Below, piece after piece: positions 18,919-28,461 of a stretch of 64,000 nt of DNA (position 1 is the stretch's first letter; each line of letters opens with the position of its first letter). The position numbers and the translations under genes were made by a program. The notes under the pieces were generated by a model, which made no database searches, was not told the origin of the DNA, and saw nothing but the letters and a program-made list of their open reading frames with translations. The DNA is from Erwinia sp. E_sp_B01_1 (GTDB lineage Bacteria; Pseudomonadota; Gammaproteobacteria; Enterobacterales; Enterobacteriaceae). Location: NCBI RefSeq assembly GCF_036865545.1, contig NZ_CP142208.1, positions 3,224,001 to 3,288,000 of the forward strand. The letters run 5' to 3'.

Positions 18919-20047
18919 GCTGCCCCTCTCCCAGACCACCAGAGATAGCCTCACCGATGGCATCCAGCGCCGCGCGTGCGTCCTGGCCGCTGGCGGTAAA
19001 GCGTAAGCGGTGACCTTTTTTCACGCCAAGCGCCACCACTTTCATCAGGCTACGGCCATTGGCTGGTTTGCCGCTGCCGTCCAGGTTGGTCACGGTGACA
19101 TCGCAGTTAAACTGTTTAATTACGGTCACCAGTGCGGTGCCCGGACGGGCATGCAGACCATGTTCGTTACGGATGGTGAACTCTTCTGTCAGCACATCCG
19201 CCTGTTCAGAGACTTCGCTGGTCAGCAAGGCCAGAATGCCAGCCGCATCGGCGGTCAGCAGACGTTCAGCTTTTTGCTGAATGATCAGATCGCTGAGGTA
19301 GTTAAGCACGCTCATTGGCTGGTCATCGGCCACTGCAACGGTCAGCAGCAAAGCCGCTTTCTCGCCATTGACGTCAAAGGGGGTGGCTGCGCGGCTTACC
19401 GCCACAGCGCTGCCGAGATTGCCTTCGGTGCTGTCACTGAGCCAGATGCCCTGCCCCAGACTGACCGGCTTACCGGTGATTACGCTGCTGACAAAACGGG
19501 CATCCGCCGCGCCCGCCTGCTGCAAACGGCCAGCGTTCAGCGCCTGTAACGTCATTAAATCGCTGGCGGCCACGTCGGTGGCAATCAACGAAGTATCAAA
19601 TTTGAATTCGGTGCCCTGCTTTTCGCCCATCAGCAGGCTGCGCAGGGTTTCAGCAGAGTCAGTGGTTTTCAGTTGTTCAGCCACGCTGTCGTCGCTCAGA
19701 ACATGCGTGAGCTGACGCAGCAGCGCAAGATGCTCATCAGACTTGGCGGCGATACCAATCACCACAAACGCAGTCTGATCGTCACCCCAGGCAATGCCCT
19801 GTGGAAACTGAAACACCTGTACGCCGGTCTGCAGAACCAGATCGCGGGTATCGGTGGTGCCATGCGGAATGGCGATGCCGTTGCCCAGATAGGTGGAGGT
19901 TTGCTGCTCACGGGCAAGCATCCCGTTCACATACCCTTCCCCAACGTTACCGGCTGACGTCAGCGCAGCGGCAACCTGGCGGATGGCTTCATCTTTATTC
20001 CCGGCGGAGGCACCGGGATGGATGGCGTTTAATGCTAACTGGAACAT
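18875..20047 (-). CDS. fruB: PTS fructose transporter subunit IIA/HPr fusion (diphosphoryl transfer protein)
   Basis: Carries phosphate from enzyme I to FruA. The 390-residue protein has an N-terminal IIA domain with the active histidine in [14 protein letters not shown] (about residue 62), a central linker domain, and a C-terminal HPr domain with its histidine in [14 protein letters not shown] and serine region [15 protein letters not shown]. The tail [16 protein letters not shown] extends past the usual GLGEG ending of E. coli FruB (about 376) by reading into fruK in another frame. First gene of the fruBKA operon, with two Cra operators upstream. Confidence 0.96.
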   Translation of the reverse strand: MFQLALNAIHPGASAGNKDEAIRQVAAALTSAGNVGEGYVNGMLAREQQTSTYLGNGIAIPHGTTDTRDLVLQTGVQVFQFPQGIAWGDDQTAFVVIGIAAKSDEHLALLRQLTHVLSDDSVAEQLKTTDSAETLRSLLMGEKQGTEFKFDTSLIATDVAASDLMTLQALNAGRLQQAGAADARFVSSVITGKPVSLGQGIWLSDSTEGNLGSAVAVSRAATPFDVNGEKAALLLTVAVADDQPMSVLNYLSDLIIQQKAERLLTADAAGILALLTSEVSEQADVLTEEFTIRNEHGLHARPGTALVTVIKQFNCDVTVTNLDGSGKPANGRSLMKVVALGVKKGHRLRFTASGQDARAALDAIGEAISGGLGEGQHEQARSNYHPEPGL

Positions 20048-20068
20048 AGTTCTCCTCTCTGCTGAGTT

Positions 20069-20082
20069 TGAATCGTTTCAGC
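20069..20082. promoter_or_regulatory. Cra (FruR) operator 1
   Basis: TGAATCGTTTCAGC, the reverse of GCTGAAACGATTCA, fits the Cra consensus. It lies 22 bp upstream of the fruB start, where Cra represses fruBKA in E. coli until fructose 1-phosphate releases it. Confidence 0.75.
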
Positions 20083-20133
20083 TAATGTGAGAAAAAAAGC
20101 GCTGACTGTTTGATAACAAGCTGAACAGACAAC

Positions 20134-20147
20134 GCTGAAACGTTTCA
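20134..20147. promoter_or_regulatory. Cra (FruR) operator 2
   Basis: GCTGAAACGTTTCA is a near-ideal Cra site 52 bp upstream of the first operator. Two sites are also found upstream of E. coli fruBKA. Confidence 0.8.
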
Positions 20148-20474
20148 ATGAGTTTGGTCCTGTTCCTCAACCGGTTGCAAGTTTTACCGTTAACGGCGTA
20201 GCAGATTTTTGATGCCACGCACATTTTGCTGACGCTTTTAAGAAAAAACAGGCTGATGCCGTTGCGCTTGCTGAAGGTTGCTGACGAAATCCCCGGAATC
20301 AAACTCTGCTGGTGATTTGGTGTCTGCCAGGCTAGCTGTCGGGGAAACAGATGGGGATTTTTATGAGGTTTGTCACAGGCTATCAATGTTAACTGGAAGA
20401 AAGGCCGTTAAGCGCTTAATAAGCCATTAAGCTGTGGGGCTTTCAGGCTGTAAAGTCATGAAGCTATCAAGCAT

Positions 20475-20729
20475 TCAGGGAGCCGTCTGTCGCTCCAGGT
20501 CAAGAAGCCAGATCATCGCTTCCTGCCTGCTGCTGTGGCACATCTCAAAGTCCGGTTTCAATCCGGCACAAACCGCAGGCCTGAGCGGCGAAGTAAAGAT
20601 TTTGCAGCGCTGTAGCTCATCGAGTTGAATACAGGGTGTGTTGGCCGGTTTGCCGAGCGGCATGCCGGGGATAGGCGTTGAAATTGAGGGCGCAGTACAA
20701 CAGGCCCCACAGGCAGCACGGCACTCCAT
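20475..20729 (-). CDS. yeiW: YkgJ-like cysteine cluster protein YeiW
   Basis: An 84-residue UPF0153-type protein with a cysteine cluster: [14 protein letters not shown] at the N terminus, then [22 protein letters not shown] and FEMCHSS. It probably binds a metal or iron-sulfur centre; the function is unknown. Two upstream start codons are in frame (ATG at 20738 and TTG at 20750), but ATG at 20729 matches the E. coli start and follows GGGG at a suitable distance. It lies between the fru operon and efpL as in E. coli. Confidence 0.88.
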   Translation of the reverse strand: MECRAACGACCTAPSISTPIPGMPLGKPANTPCIQLDELQRCKIFTSPLRPAVCAGLKPDFEMCHSSRQEAMIWLLDLERQTAP

Positions 20730-20926
20730 CACACTCATCCCCACGGGCAATAAAGCGCGACAATAGCAGGCGCCAGCAAGGAAGGCTATTCTTTACTTCA
20801 GGTGGATTATTAATCAGCTTTGCGGACCTTTCTTCCGGGCTTATCGGGTCAGCACTTGCCTGAATCTGTCAGCCAGAGTAAGTTGTGGCGAGAATTTTTT
20901 GTGGCCCTTTTTATCGGGATATTTTT

Positions 20927-21499
20927 ATGCCAAGAGCAAATGAAATTAAAAAAGGTATGGCCGTCAGTTTCAACGGCAAGCTGTTGTTAGTAAAAGACAT
21001 TGATGTTCAGAGCCCCAGCGCTCGTGGCGCATCCACACTCTATAAAATGCGCTTCACCGATATCCGCACCGGCCTGAAAGTTGAAGAGCGTTTTAAAGGC
21101 GATGACATTATCGAGACCATCTCTCTCAGCCGCCGTCAGGTGACCTTCTCTTATATAGACGGTGATGAGTATGTCTTTATGGATGATGAAGACTATACGC
21201 CTTACGTCTTCAAGGGTGAGCAGATCGAAGAAGAGCTACTGTTCCTGCCTGAGGGCGGTATTCCGGGCATTCAGGTATTAACGATGGATGGTCAGATTCT
21301 GGCGCTGGAACTGCCACAAACCGTAGATATGGAGATTGTTGAAACCACCCCAGGCATCAAAGGGGCTTCAGCCAGTGCCAGAACCAAGCCTGCCACCATG
21401 AGCACCGGTCTGGTGATTCAGGTACCGGAATATCTGAGCAGCGGCGATAAGATCCGCATTCACATCCCTGAACGTCGCTATATGGGACGCGCAGACTAA
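20927..21499 (+). CDS. yeiP: Elongation factor P-like protein EfpL (YeiP)
   Basis: A 190-residue paralog of elongation factor P with three beta-barrel domains; recent work names it EfpL and shows that it relieves ribosome stalling at polyproline-type motifs. It opens [20 protein letters not shown], has [20 protein letters not shown] in domain I and ends [14 protein letters not shown] like the E. coli protein. The domain I tip carries SPSARGAST, with arginine in place of the modified lysine of EF-P. A frame opens 14 codons earlier at 20885, but ATG at 20927 aligns with the family. Confidence 0.95.
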   Translation: MPRANEIKKGMAVSFNGKLLLVKDIDVQSPSARGASTLYKMRFTDIRTGLKVEERFKGDDIIETISLSRRQVTFSYIDGDEYVFMDDEDYTPYVFKGEQIEEELLFLPEGGIPGIQVLTMDGQILALELPQTVDMEIVETTPGIKGASASARTKPATMSTGLVIQVPEYLSSGDKIRIHIPERRYMGRAD

Positions 21500-21507
21500 T
21501 CTGCTAT

Positions 21508-21537
21508 CCGGCGAGGCCCCGTGCATCGCCGGTTTTG
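21508..21537 (+). terminator. Terminator downstream of yeiP
   Basis: CCGGCGA and TCGCCGG pair around an 11-nt loop and are followed by TTTTGTT, 9 bp after the stop codon. The convergent fimbrial-like gene may also use it. Confidence 0.65.
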
Positions 21538-21556
21538 TTATGTTATAACAAATTCA

Positions 21557-21868
21557 TCAGTTATAGCTAAGGGTCACTACGCCCTGCGTATGTTGTGGAT
21601 TCAGCCACTTCACTTCAGAGGTTCCCAGTGCGGCAGGTATGGCCTTATTTGCCGTGACATCCGAGGTGGTGCGCGTATTTTTCCCCTGACGGAAGCAGGC
21701 CGTGCTGACCAGACTTTGTTGAAAAGTGATATCGCAGCCAGCTTCAACAATAGCCCCCTGAAAATGGATCACTCCTGAGCCGATGCTGCCTGACGTGTTG
21801 TCTGCCAGTGCATAACTCGTCCATGAGGTTAAAACCACGCCCAGTAACGCTGACTTGATGCCGTTCAT
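21557..21868 (-). CDS. Short type 1 fimbrial-like secreted protein
   Basis: A 103-residue protein with a signal peptide (MNGIKSALLGVVLTSWTSY, cleavage after ALA) and an N-terminal segment GSIGSGVIHFQGAIVEAGCD that resembles mature FimA-type pilins, including the first cysteine of the usual disulfide and a second in STACFRQG. It ends GVVTLSYN, like the pilin donor-accepting C terminus (...TYTVTY). It is shorter than a usual pilin (about 150-180), and no usher or chaperone genes are nearby. GAGG precedes its ATG. It may be an orphan subunit or a remnant; E. coli has no equivalent between yeiP and yeiR. Confidence 0.65.
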   Translation of the reverse strand: MNGIKSALLGVVLTSWTSYALADNTSGSIGSGVIHFQGAIVEAGCDITFQQSLVSTACFRQGKNTRTTSDVTANKAIPAALGTSEVKWLNPQHTQGVVTLSYN

Positions 21869-22046
21869 AAATACCTCATTAACAGGTTGGCTACATACTG
21901 TAGCCTAGCCGTCAGTGGTTGGATGACCTGAAACAAATCTTCGATTTGTCAGGAGAATCACGCTTTGATTACAACCCGATGACTCTGCAGTAAACAGATC
22001 GGCTCCGGCAGGAAAAACTTCAATTTTCGTAGTAAGTGAGGAAGAG

Positions 22047-23030
22047 ATGACGCGGGTAAATTTAATCACCGGCTTTCTGGGCAGCGGGAAAACCACCACG
22101 CTGCTGCATTTACTGGCCAACAAGCCTGAAGAGGAAAAATGGGCGGTGCTGGTCAATGAATTTGGCGAAGTCGGTATAGATGGTGCCCTGCTGGCGAAAA
22201 GCGGCGCGACGGTCAAAGAGATCCCCGGCGGCTGTATGTGCTGCGTAAACGGGCTGCCGATGCAGGTTGGTCTGAATATGTTGCTGAAACAGGCAAAGCC
22301 GGACCGACTGCTGATTGAACCCACAGGTTTAGGCCACCCCAAACAGATTCTGGATATGCTTTCCGCCGAAGTTTATCGTCCCTGGCTGACGCTGGACGCC
22401 TCAATCTGCGTAATGGATCCGCGTCAGCTTTCCGATCGGCGTGTGGTGGAGAATGAAAATTTCCGCGATCAGCTGGCCGCTGCCGATATTATTGTGGCGA
22501 ATAAAGAAGATCGTTGGCAGGAAACCGATCGGCAGGCTTTATTAGAGTGGCAGAACAATGATCAACTTCAGCGGCCCGTGATCGGCGTCAGCTTTGGCAA
22601 AATTGATAATGCGTTGCTGGAACTCCCCCGCAGGAACGTCCGGATGCTTCCCGATGCACTGCACCATGCCCACCCGCATCCGAAATCCGGACTGGCCGCT
22701 TTGTCACTCAACAACGGCACCCGCTGGCGGCGTTCACTGCAGCAGGGACAGGGATATCACGCCTGTGGCTGGATCTTTGATCAGGAGACGGTATTTGACA
22801 CCGTCGGGCTGCTGGAATGGGTGCGGCTTGCGCCAGTCTCACGGGTGAAGGGAGTCATGCGCATCAAAGAGGGGCTGGTCAGCGTCAATCGCCAGGGAGA
22901 AGATTTCCATATTGAAACGCGACAATCCTCGCCACCAGACAGCCGGATAGAGATGATTAATGAAACCGAAGCTGACTGGAACAGCCTGCAAACTTCTTTG
23001 TTGAAACTTCGTTTAACTCCTGAGGTATAA
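22047..23030 (+). CDS. yeiR: COG0523 family GTPase YeiR
   Basis: A 327-residue G3E/COG0523 GTPase, a family of metal chaperones; E. coli YeiR binds zinc and hydrolyses GTP. Walker A GFLGSGKTTT is at residues 9-18, the metal motif CxCC occurs as GGCMCC (about 63-68), and NKED provides guanine specificity. The C-terminal CobW-like domain includes GTRWRRSLQQG and MRIKEGLVSV. ATG at 22047 follows GAGGAAGAG. A TATAAT hexamer overlaps its stop codon (23026-23031) and may belong to an lpxT promoter. Confidence 0.92.
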   Translation: MTRVNLITGFLGSGKTTTLLHLLANKPEEEKWAVLVNEFGEVGIDGALLAKSGATVKEIPGGCMCCVNGLPMQVGLNMLLKQAKPDRLLIEPTGLGHPKQILDMLSAEVYRPWLTLDASICVMDPRQLSDRRVVENENFRDQLAAADIIVANKEDRWQETDRQALLEWQNNDQLQRPVIGVSFGKIDNALLELPRRNVRMLPDALHHAHPHPKSGLAALSLNNGTRWRRSLQQGQGYHACGWIFDQETVFDTVGLLEWVRLAPVSRVKGVMRIKEGLVSVNRQGEDFHIETRQSSPPDSRIEMINETEADWNSLQTSLLKLRLTPEV

Positions 23031-23069
23031 TCTGCGCCGTTACGATTTCTTAATTTATCCTTAACACAA

Positions 23070-23777
23070 ATGACCCTAAACCGTTTACTGACTATCCTGG
23101 TGCTGAATGCGCTGGGAATAGCCCTGTTCCTGTCCTGGTATCTGCCAGCGAACCATGGCTTCTGGTTCCCGATAGATAAAGAGATCTTCTACTGGTTCAA
23201 CGACAGGTTGCTGACCAACAAGCCGCTGCTGTGGCTGCTGGCGATCACTAACTTCCGTGCTTTCGACGGCATATCCCTGCTGGCGATGGGCGCGCTTTAC
23301 CTGCACTTCTGGCGCCGTGAGACGCCTCAGGGACGACGCAGGCTGCTGGCTATCGGTATCGCTATGCTGATTTGTGCGGTGGTGCTGAATCAGCTGGGTC
23401 ATTTGATTCCGGTCTCACACCCCAGCCCGACCAAATTTTTCCCGGATGTTAATCATGTGACCGATTTGACAGGTATCCCAGCCAAAGACGCTTCGGCAGA
23501 CAGTTTCCCTGGCGACCACGGCATGATGCTGATGATCTTTGCCTGCTTTATGCTGCGCTATTTTACCCGTCGTGCCTTTATGATTGCCGTAGCCATAGTG
23601 CTGATCTTTGCCGCGCCGCGCATCATGATTGGCGCACACTGGTTTACCGACGTGGTGGTGGGATCGCTTTCGGTCGTGCTGGTGGGGATGAGCTGGTGCC
23701 TGCTGACGCCGCTAAGCGATCTGCTGGTCAATGCTTTAGATCGCTATTTGCCGGGGAAATATAAACCCGTTAAGTAA
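23070..23777 (+). CDS. lpxT: Kdo2-lipid A phosphotransferase LpxT
   Basis: Inner-membrane PAP2-family enzyme that transfers phosphate from undecaprenyl pyrophosphate to the 1-position of lipid A on the periplasmic side. The 235-residue protein has about six membrane segments and the phosphatase signature spread over HLIPVSHPSPTKFFP, SFPGDHGMM and APRIMIGAHWFTDVVVG. It starts MTLNRLLTILVLNALG, 39 bp after yeiR. Length is close to E. coli YeiU/LpxT (237). The gene order yeiR-lpxT-mepS is conserved. Confidence 0.93.
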   Translation: MTLNRLLTILVLNALGIALFLSWYLPANHGFWFPIDKEIFYWFNDRLLTNKPLLWLLAITNFRAFDGISLLAMGALYLHFWRRETPQGRRRLLAIGIAMLICAVVLNQLGHLIPVSHPSPTKFFPDVNHVTDLTGIPAKDASADSFPGDHGMMLMIFACFMLRYFTRRAFMIAVAIVLIFAAPRIMIGAHWFTDVVVGSLSVVLVGMSWCLLTPLSDLLVNALDRYLPGKYKPVK

Positions 23778-24282
23778 GCTTTTCATTTCTGCGCTGCAGG
23801 TAGCCAGAAACAGCCACCCGCTGTTCTGAGGCCTGTAGCGCAACACCGCTTTTAAATAACACTCTGAACATTTCATTAAGGTTACTGCCAGTGAAAATCA
23901 GTGACCTGGGGGGATTGTCCAGCATGATTAATCTCAATTTGCTGCCAGCGTATTTTTTTTAAACACTTTCTGCACTTTATTCCTCAAGTTTTCTCCATGA
24001 TTGCCGATAAAGTCGCCTTGTTGTGACATTCCTGTTTCTTATGATAAAAATCTGAAAAAAAGTCGCCAAAACCCCTCGCCATGCGGCTTTTAATCGGGTA
24101 ACCTCATTTCCAATTAGGCTTAACAAGTAAACTATTTCCCGGTTTTATGCTTAAAACTGTGCTCCCTTGCACATTTCGGGCTTTCAGGAATTGTCTTACC
24201 CTGTCGCGCTAATTAATCTCGTTCCGTTTCGCACTTTATCTAACGACTTCGTCGTTAAGGACCTCAAGGGATCACAAACATA
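23778..24282. other. Long intergenic region upstream of mepS
   Basis: 505 bp, AT-rich towards the mepS end, with no convincing gene. A small perfect hairpin, TAACGAC-TTC-GTCGTTA (24241-24257), lies just before the mepS ribosome-binding site and would be in its 5' leader. T- and A-rich tracts near 23950 and 24050 may hold mepS promoters, but no clear -35/-10 pair was fixed. Confidence 0.5.
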
Positions 24283-24858
24283 ATGGTCAAGTCTCAACCA
24301 ATACTGAGATATATCTGGCGGGTTTTACCCGCGGTCGCCTTAGCGACAGTGTTATCAGCATGTAGCTCGACAAATACCAGCAATAATGCACAAACTGATA
24401 CTCATGCAGTTAAAAGCCAGAACGGTTTTTTACTTCAAGCGTCTCAGGATGAATTCGAACAGATGGTCCAGAACGTGGATATTAAATCCCGCCTGATGGA
24501 TCAGTATGCAGACTGGAAAGGCGTTCGTTACCGTCTCGGCGGTACCAGCAAGCGCGGCATTGATTGTTCGGCATTTGTACAGACCACTTTTCGTGAACAG
24601 TTTGGCCTCGATCTGCCCCGCTCGACCTATGAGCAGGAAGACACCGGAAAAAGTATTAACCGTGGCAAGTTACGTGCGGGAGATTTAGTGCTGTTCCGCG
24701 CCGGTTCCACCGGTCGCCATGTCGGCATCTATCTCGGTAACGATAATTTTGTTCACGCCTCTACCAGTAGTGGCGTTATGATTTCGAATCTCAACGACAA
24801 CTACTGGAAGAAGCGTTACCGCGAAGCTCGCCGGGTCCTGAGCCACACGCCAAGCTGA
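24283..24858 (+). CDS. mepS: Murein DD-endopeptidase MepS/Spr
   Basis: Outer-membrane lipoprotein that cleaves D-Ala-mDAP crosslinks to let the murein sacculus grow. The 191-residue precursor has a lipobox LSAC with the lipidated cysteine at residue 27 and an NlpC/P60 catalytic domain: Cys95 in [10 protein letters not shown], His146 in [10 protein letters not shown] and His158 in FVHAS. In E. coli its level is controlled by degradation through NlpI-Prc. It is separated from lpxT by a long leader region and followed by a strong terminator. Confidence 0.95.
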   Translation: MVKSQPILRYIWRVLPAVALATVLSACSSTNTSNNAQTDTHAVKSQNGFLLQASQDEFEQMVQNVDIKSRLMDQYADWKGVRYRLGGTSKRGIDCSAFVQTTFREQFGLDLPRSTYEQEDTGKSINRGKLRAGDLVLFRAGSTGRHVGIYLGNDNFVHASTSSGVMISNLNDNYWKKRYREARRVLSHTPS

Positions 24859-24894
24859 TTTCAGATCCCTGAAGTCTGCGAAAAACGAGATAAT

Positions 24895-24921
24895 AAACGC
24901 TGCTTATGCAGCGTTTTTTTT
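24895..24921 (+). terminator. Intrinsic terminator of mepS
   Basis: AAACGCTGC-TTAT-GCAGCGTTT stem followed by a run of T, 37 bp after the mepS stop. Confidence 0.9.
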
Positions 24922-24962
24922 GATCTACAGGAAATCACAGGCGCCAACGGGAGATCCCCTGA

Positions 24963-26558
24963 ATGCCACTTTCTAAAACAATCTCGCGGCACGTCAACGA
25001 TCCGCGCAAGATTGCCCGTCTCAGTGCATTGAGTGGGTTAGTTGTCTTTATCCTGTTTACCGTCATTACCCTGACGCTGGTCTGGCATCAGCGATCCGCT
25101 AACCACGACCAACTGGCCAGACATAGCCAGGCTTATGTGGTGGAAGGCATCAATGAACTTAAGCGCACGCTGGCCCCTTTGCGTTCCGCTACCCAGGGGA
25201 CCTGCCCCGCAATACAACAACAACTGACGCAGAAAGCGGCATTTGCCGGGAATATTCGCGCTATTTTACTGGTTTCGCAGAATATCGCCTTTTGCTCTTC
25301 GGCCACCGGCTCCATGTATAATGCCGTAGCCCAACTTTCGCCCGATACCCAAACCAGCAAAGAGATTGATATTCAGCTTCTGGCGGAAACCCCCATGGTG
25401 CCCGGTAAACCCGCCATTGCCTTGTGGCTGAAATCAGGCAGCGGAAGCGGCGTGCTCACCACCCTGAACATCAACCTGACGGATTACCTGCTGATGGCCG
25501 CGCACCAGCAGGAATTGAGCGGGATGGCGATCGTTGCTGGAAACAAAGCGCTGACGACCTGGCAACAGCGAGTGGTGACGCTCTCATCCCTGCCCCCTTC
25601 CCCACTGAAAACCATTCTTATCCCCGGTTACCCGATGAAGCTGATGCTCTATGGCGAAACCTTACCTTCCCGCGACATCAACCTTGTTCTGCTGGCGGGT
25701 CTGTTACTGGCTCTGTTAAGTGGCGGCGGCTGCTTCCTGATAATTTCCTTACGCATTCACCCGGGTAAAGAGATCCTGCTGGGGATTAAGCGTGGAGAAT
25801 TTCACGTTGAATATCAGCCGGTGATTGAAGTTTCAACCGGCAGGGCTTACGGTATGGAAGCTCTGTTGCGCTGGACTCACCCCACTGCCGGGCGCATCAG
25901 CCCCGATACTTTTATCAGCTATGCTGAAGGCAAAAATCTGATTGTTCCCCTGACCCGCCATCTGTTTGATCTGGTTGCCCGGGATGCCCACCAGCTACAA
26001 CAGGTTGTTCCGGCAGGAACCAGCCTGGGTCTGAATCTCTCGCCTAAACATCTGACCGACCCCTGTTTTTATCAGGACGTGGAAAACTGGCTCAGGGCCA
26101 TGCCGGCCGCGCACTATACCTACGTTTTTGAAATCACCGAGCGCACCATGGTAGAAAGGCAGAATGCCTGCGAGGTTTTTGCGTGGATCCAGAACAGGGG
26201 CATTCGGATCGCCATCGATGATTTTGGCACCGGGCACAGCGCGCTGATCTATCTGGAAAAATTCAGGTTCGACTACCTGAAGATCGATCGTGGCTTCGTA
26301 CAAAGTATCGGTCTGGAAACCGTGACCTCACCGGTGCTGGATACGGTCTTAACCCTGGCCAGAAAACTCAATCTGCGCACCGTGGCCGAAGGCGTCGAAA
26401 CCCCTGAGCAGGCCGACTGGCTGCAACAGCGTGGCGTCACCCATATGCAGGGCTTTTACTTCAGTCGCCCCCGCACGGTTGAACAGCTGATTGAGTATTA
26501 CCGTGAAGAGCCACAATGCAGGCCAGAGACTGTGCAGACGCAATGTCCACAAGCGTAA
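24963..26558 (+). CDS. pdeN: Cyclic-di-GMP phosphodiesterase PdeN (Rtn), CSS-EAL
   Basis: Membrane-bound EAL-domain enzyme that hydrolyses cyclic-di-GMP. The 531-residue protein has a membrane helix (about 20-43), a periplasmic sensing domain with the CSS motif in IAFCSSATG and a partner cysteine in GTCPAIQ, a second membrane helix near 242-265 (LLAGLLLALLSGGGCFLII), and a cytoplasmic EAL domain from about 278 with YGMEALLRW, NLSPKHL, EITERTM, IAIDDFGTGHSAL, DYLKIDRGFV and AEGVET. In CSS-EAL enzymes a periplasmic disulfide (DsbA/B) restrains activity. Between mepS and yejA as in E. coli. It could affect adhesin display at the other end of the window. Confidence 0.93.
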   Translation: MPLSKTISRHVNDPRKIARLSALSGLVVFILFTVITLTLVWHQRSANHDQLARHSQAYVVEGINELKRTLAPLRSATQGTCPAIQQQLTQKAAFAGNIRAILLVSQNIAFCSSATGSMYNAVAQLSPDTQTSKEIDIQLLAETPMVPGKPAIALWLKSGSGSGVLTTLNINLTDYLLMAAHQQELSGMAIVAGNKALTTWQQRVVTLSSLPPSPLKTILIPGYPMKLMLYGETLPSRDINLVLLAGLLLALLSGGGCFLIISLRIHPGKEILLGIKRGEFHVEYQPVIEVSTGRAYGMEALLRWTHPTAGRISPDTFISYAEGKNLIVPLTRHLFDLVARDAHQLQQVVPAGTSLGLNLSPKHLTDPCFYQDVENWLRAMPAAHYTYVFEITERTMVERQNACEVFAWIQNRGIRIAIDDFGTGHSALIYLEKFRFDYLKIDRGFVQSIGLETVTSPVLDTVLTLARKLNLRTVAEGVETPEQADWLQQRGVTHMQGFYFSRPRTVEQLIEYYREEPQCRPETVQTQCPQA

Positions 26559-26642
26559 AGTGCCGATAATACGCATTGCCTCGCCGGTTCAGCTGCTGCT
26601 AATCTTGCACGGGCCGTATTTCTCAGGGAGCCGAATAACATT

Positions 26643-28451
26643 ATGATCCTGCGCTGGTTTACCGGACTTTTCTTCAGCGTGATTGCTGTTGCCGCTCAGG
26701 CGGAAATTATTCATAAAAGTTATGCCTTCGCGCAGCTCGGCCAACCCAGATACAGCCCAAATTTCACTCACTTTGATTATGCCAGTCCTGCTGCGCCAAA
26801 AGGCGGGAGTGCCACCCTGTCGGCCATTGGCACCTTCGATAATTTCAACCGGTTTGCCATGCGGGGTAATCCTGGCGCCAGAACAGATACCCTTTATGAC
26901 ACGCTGTTTGCCAACTCTGAAGATGAGACCGGCAGTTACTACCCGCTGATTGCGCAGTTTGCCCGCTACCCGGACTCCAGCCGCTGGATTGAAGTGACGC
27001 TGAACCCCAACGCCCGTTTTCAGGACGGCTCAGCGATGACAGCAGCAGATGTCGCCTTTACCTTTCACAAGTTTATGACCGAAGGCGTACCGCAGTATCG
27101 CGTGTTTTACAAAGGCGTGACCGTAAAAGCGATCTCCCGACTGACCGTGCGTTTCGACCTCCCTGAAAGCGATCGTGACAAAATGCTGTCGCTGCTTTCC
27201 ACTCCGGTATTCCCGGAGAAATTCTGGAAGGATCATAATCTCGGCGAACCGCTTTCCTCTCCGCCTTTATCCAGCGGTCCTTACCGCATCACCGCTTATA
27301 AAGTGGGCCAGTTCATCACTTATTCCCGCGTGAAAGATTACTGGGCAGCCAGTTTGCCGGTCAATAAAGGCCGTTTTAACTTCGATACGCTGCGCTACGA
27401 TTATTACCTTGACGATAACGTCGCCTTTGAAGCCTTTAAGGCAGGCGCCTTTGATTTTCGCAGTGAGGGTTCGGCAAAGAAATGGGCCACGCAATATCGC
27501 GGTAAGAACTTTGAAAATCATTACATCACCAAAGATGAACAGCCCAATACCGTGACCACCCAGACCACCTGGCTGGCCTTTAATGTACAGCGGCCGCAGT
27601 TCAACGATCGCCGGGTAAGGGAAGCCCTTTCGCTGGCATTTGATTTTGAATGGATGAACAAGGCGCTGTTTTATGGGGCTTATAAACGCACCCAAAGTTA
27701 TTTCCAGAATACCGACTATGCAGCGAGAGATTATCCGGATGCGAAAGAGCTGGAAATTCTGGCGCCGCTGAAGGGCAAAATTCCCGACGAGGTTTTTTCC
27801 AAGATCTACCAGCCCTCCAGAACGGATGGCAGCGGCTATGACAGGAAAAATATGCTTCAGGCGCTGGCGTTGCTGAAGCAGGCAGGCTGGGAAATCAAAA
27901 ACCAGCGGCTCACCAATGTCAAAACGGGCCAAACCTTTCAGTTTGAGCTGTTACTGCGCAGCGGAGGAAACGATCAATGGGTGCTGCCCTTCCAGCATAA
28001 CCTGAGCCGGTTAGGCATCACCCTGAACATCCGTCAGGTTGACAGTTCCCAGTATCTCGCCCGCCTGCGTAAGGGGGATTTTGATATGCTGCCTTCGCCC
28101 TATCCGGCGATGCCCTTCCCGGACAGCAATCTGCAGATTTACTGGGCCTCCTCTTTTATCGACTCCAGCTACAACCGCCCTCGGGTGGCGGATCCGGTGC
28201 TGGATGGTTTGATCGCCAGGATCAATCAGCACCAGGGCGATCAGGCTGCGCTTCTGCCGCTGGGGCGGGCGCTGGATCGGGTGCTGACCTGGAACTATTA
28301 CATGATCCCGATGTGGTATAACGCCAACGACAGGTCTGCTTACTGGAACAAGTTTTCGATGCCAGCCACCCGGCCCACTTACGCTCAGGGCTTTGATAAC
28401 TGGTGGTATGATGCCAATAAAGCCGCGCTGCTGCCGGCCCAACGTCGTTAA
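26643..28451 (+). CDS. yejA: Peptide ABC transporter substrate-binding protein YejA
   Basis: Periplasmic binding protein of the YejABEF importer, which takes up oligopeptides including microcin C and antimicrobial peptides in related bacteria. The 602-residue precursor has a signal peptide (MILRWFTGLFFSVIAVAAQA, cleavage after AQA) and an SBP family 5 fold with PKGGSATLSAIGTFDNFN and LDDNVAFEAFKAGAFDF. It ends FDNWWYDANKAALLP. First gene of the four-gene operon; yejB starts 10 bp after its stop. Confidence 0.94.
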   Translation: MILRWFTGLFFSVIAVAAQAEIIHKSYAFAQLGQPRYSPNFTHFDYASPAAPKGGSATLSAIGTFDNFNRFAMRGNPGARTDTLYDTLFANSEDETGSYYPLIAQFARYPDSSRWIEVTLNPNARFQDGSAMTAADVAFTFHKFMTEGVPQYRVFYKGVTVKAISRLTVRFDLPESDRDKMLSLLSTPVFPEKFWKDHNLGEPLSSPPLSSGPYRITAYKVGQFITYSRVKDYWAASLPVNKGRFNFDTLRYDYYLDDNVAFEAFKAGAFDFRSEGSAKKWATQYRGKNFENHYITKDEQPNTVTTQTTWLAFNVQRPQFNDRRVREALSLAFDFEWMNKALFYGAYKRTQSYFQNTDYAARDYPDAKELEILAPLKGKIPDEVFSKIYQPSRTDGSGYDRKNMLQALALLKQAGWEIKNQRLTNVKTGQTFQFELLLRSGGNDQWVLPFQHNLSRLGITLNIRQVDSSQYLARLRKGDFDMLPSPYPAMPFPDSNLQIYWASSFIDSSYNRPRVADPVLDGLIARINQHQGDQAALLPLGRALDRVLTWNYYMIPMWYNANDRSAYWNKFSMPATRPTYAQGFDNWWYDANKAALLPAQRR

Positions 28452-28461
28452 GGGGTAAAGT

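Larger units (their letters stand above)
20048..20474. other. Intergenic region between fruB and yeiW
   Basis: 427 bp with two Cra operators near fruB (20069-20082 and 20134-20147). The remainder is moderately AT-rich with no convincing gene; a 102-codon minus-strand frame starting at 20386 runs through both operators and is judged spurious. E. coli has setB here; it is absent. Confidence 0.6.

Noticed and set aside
20078..20386. 102-codon minus-strand frame upstream of fruB
   Set aside because: It runs through both Cra operators, has no recognisable family and no ribosome-binding site.
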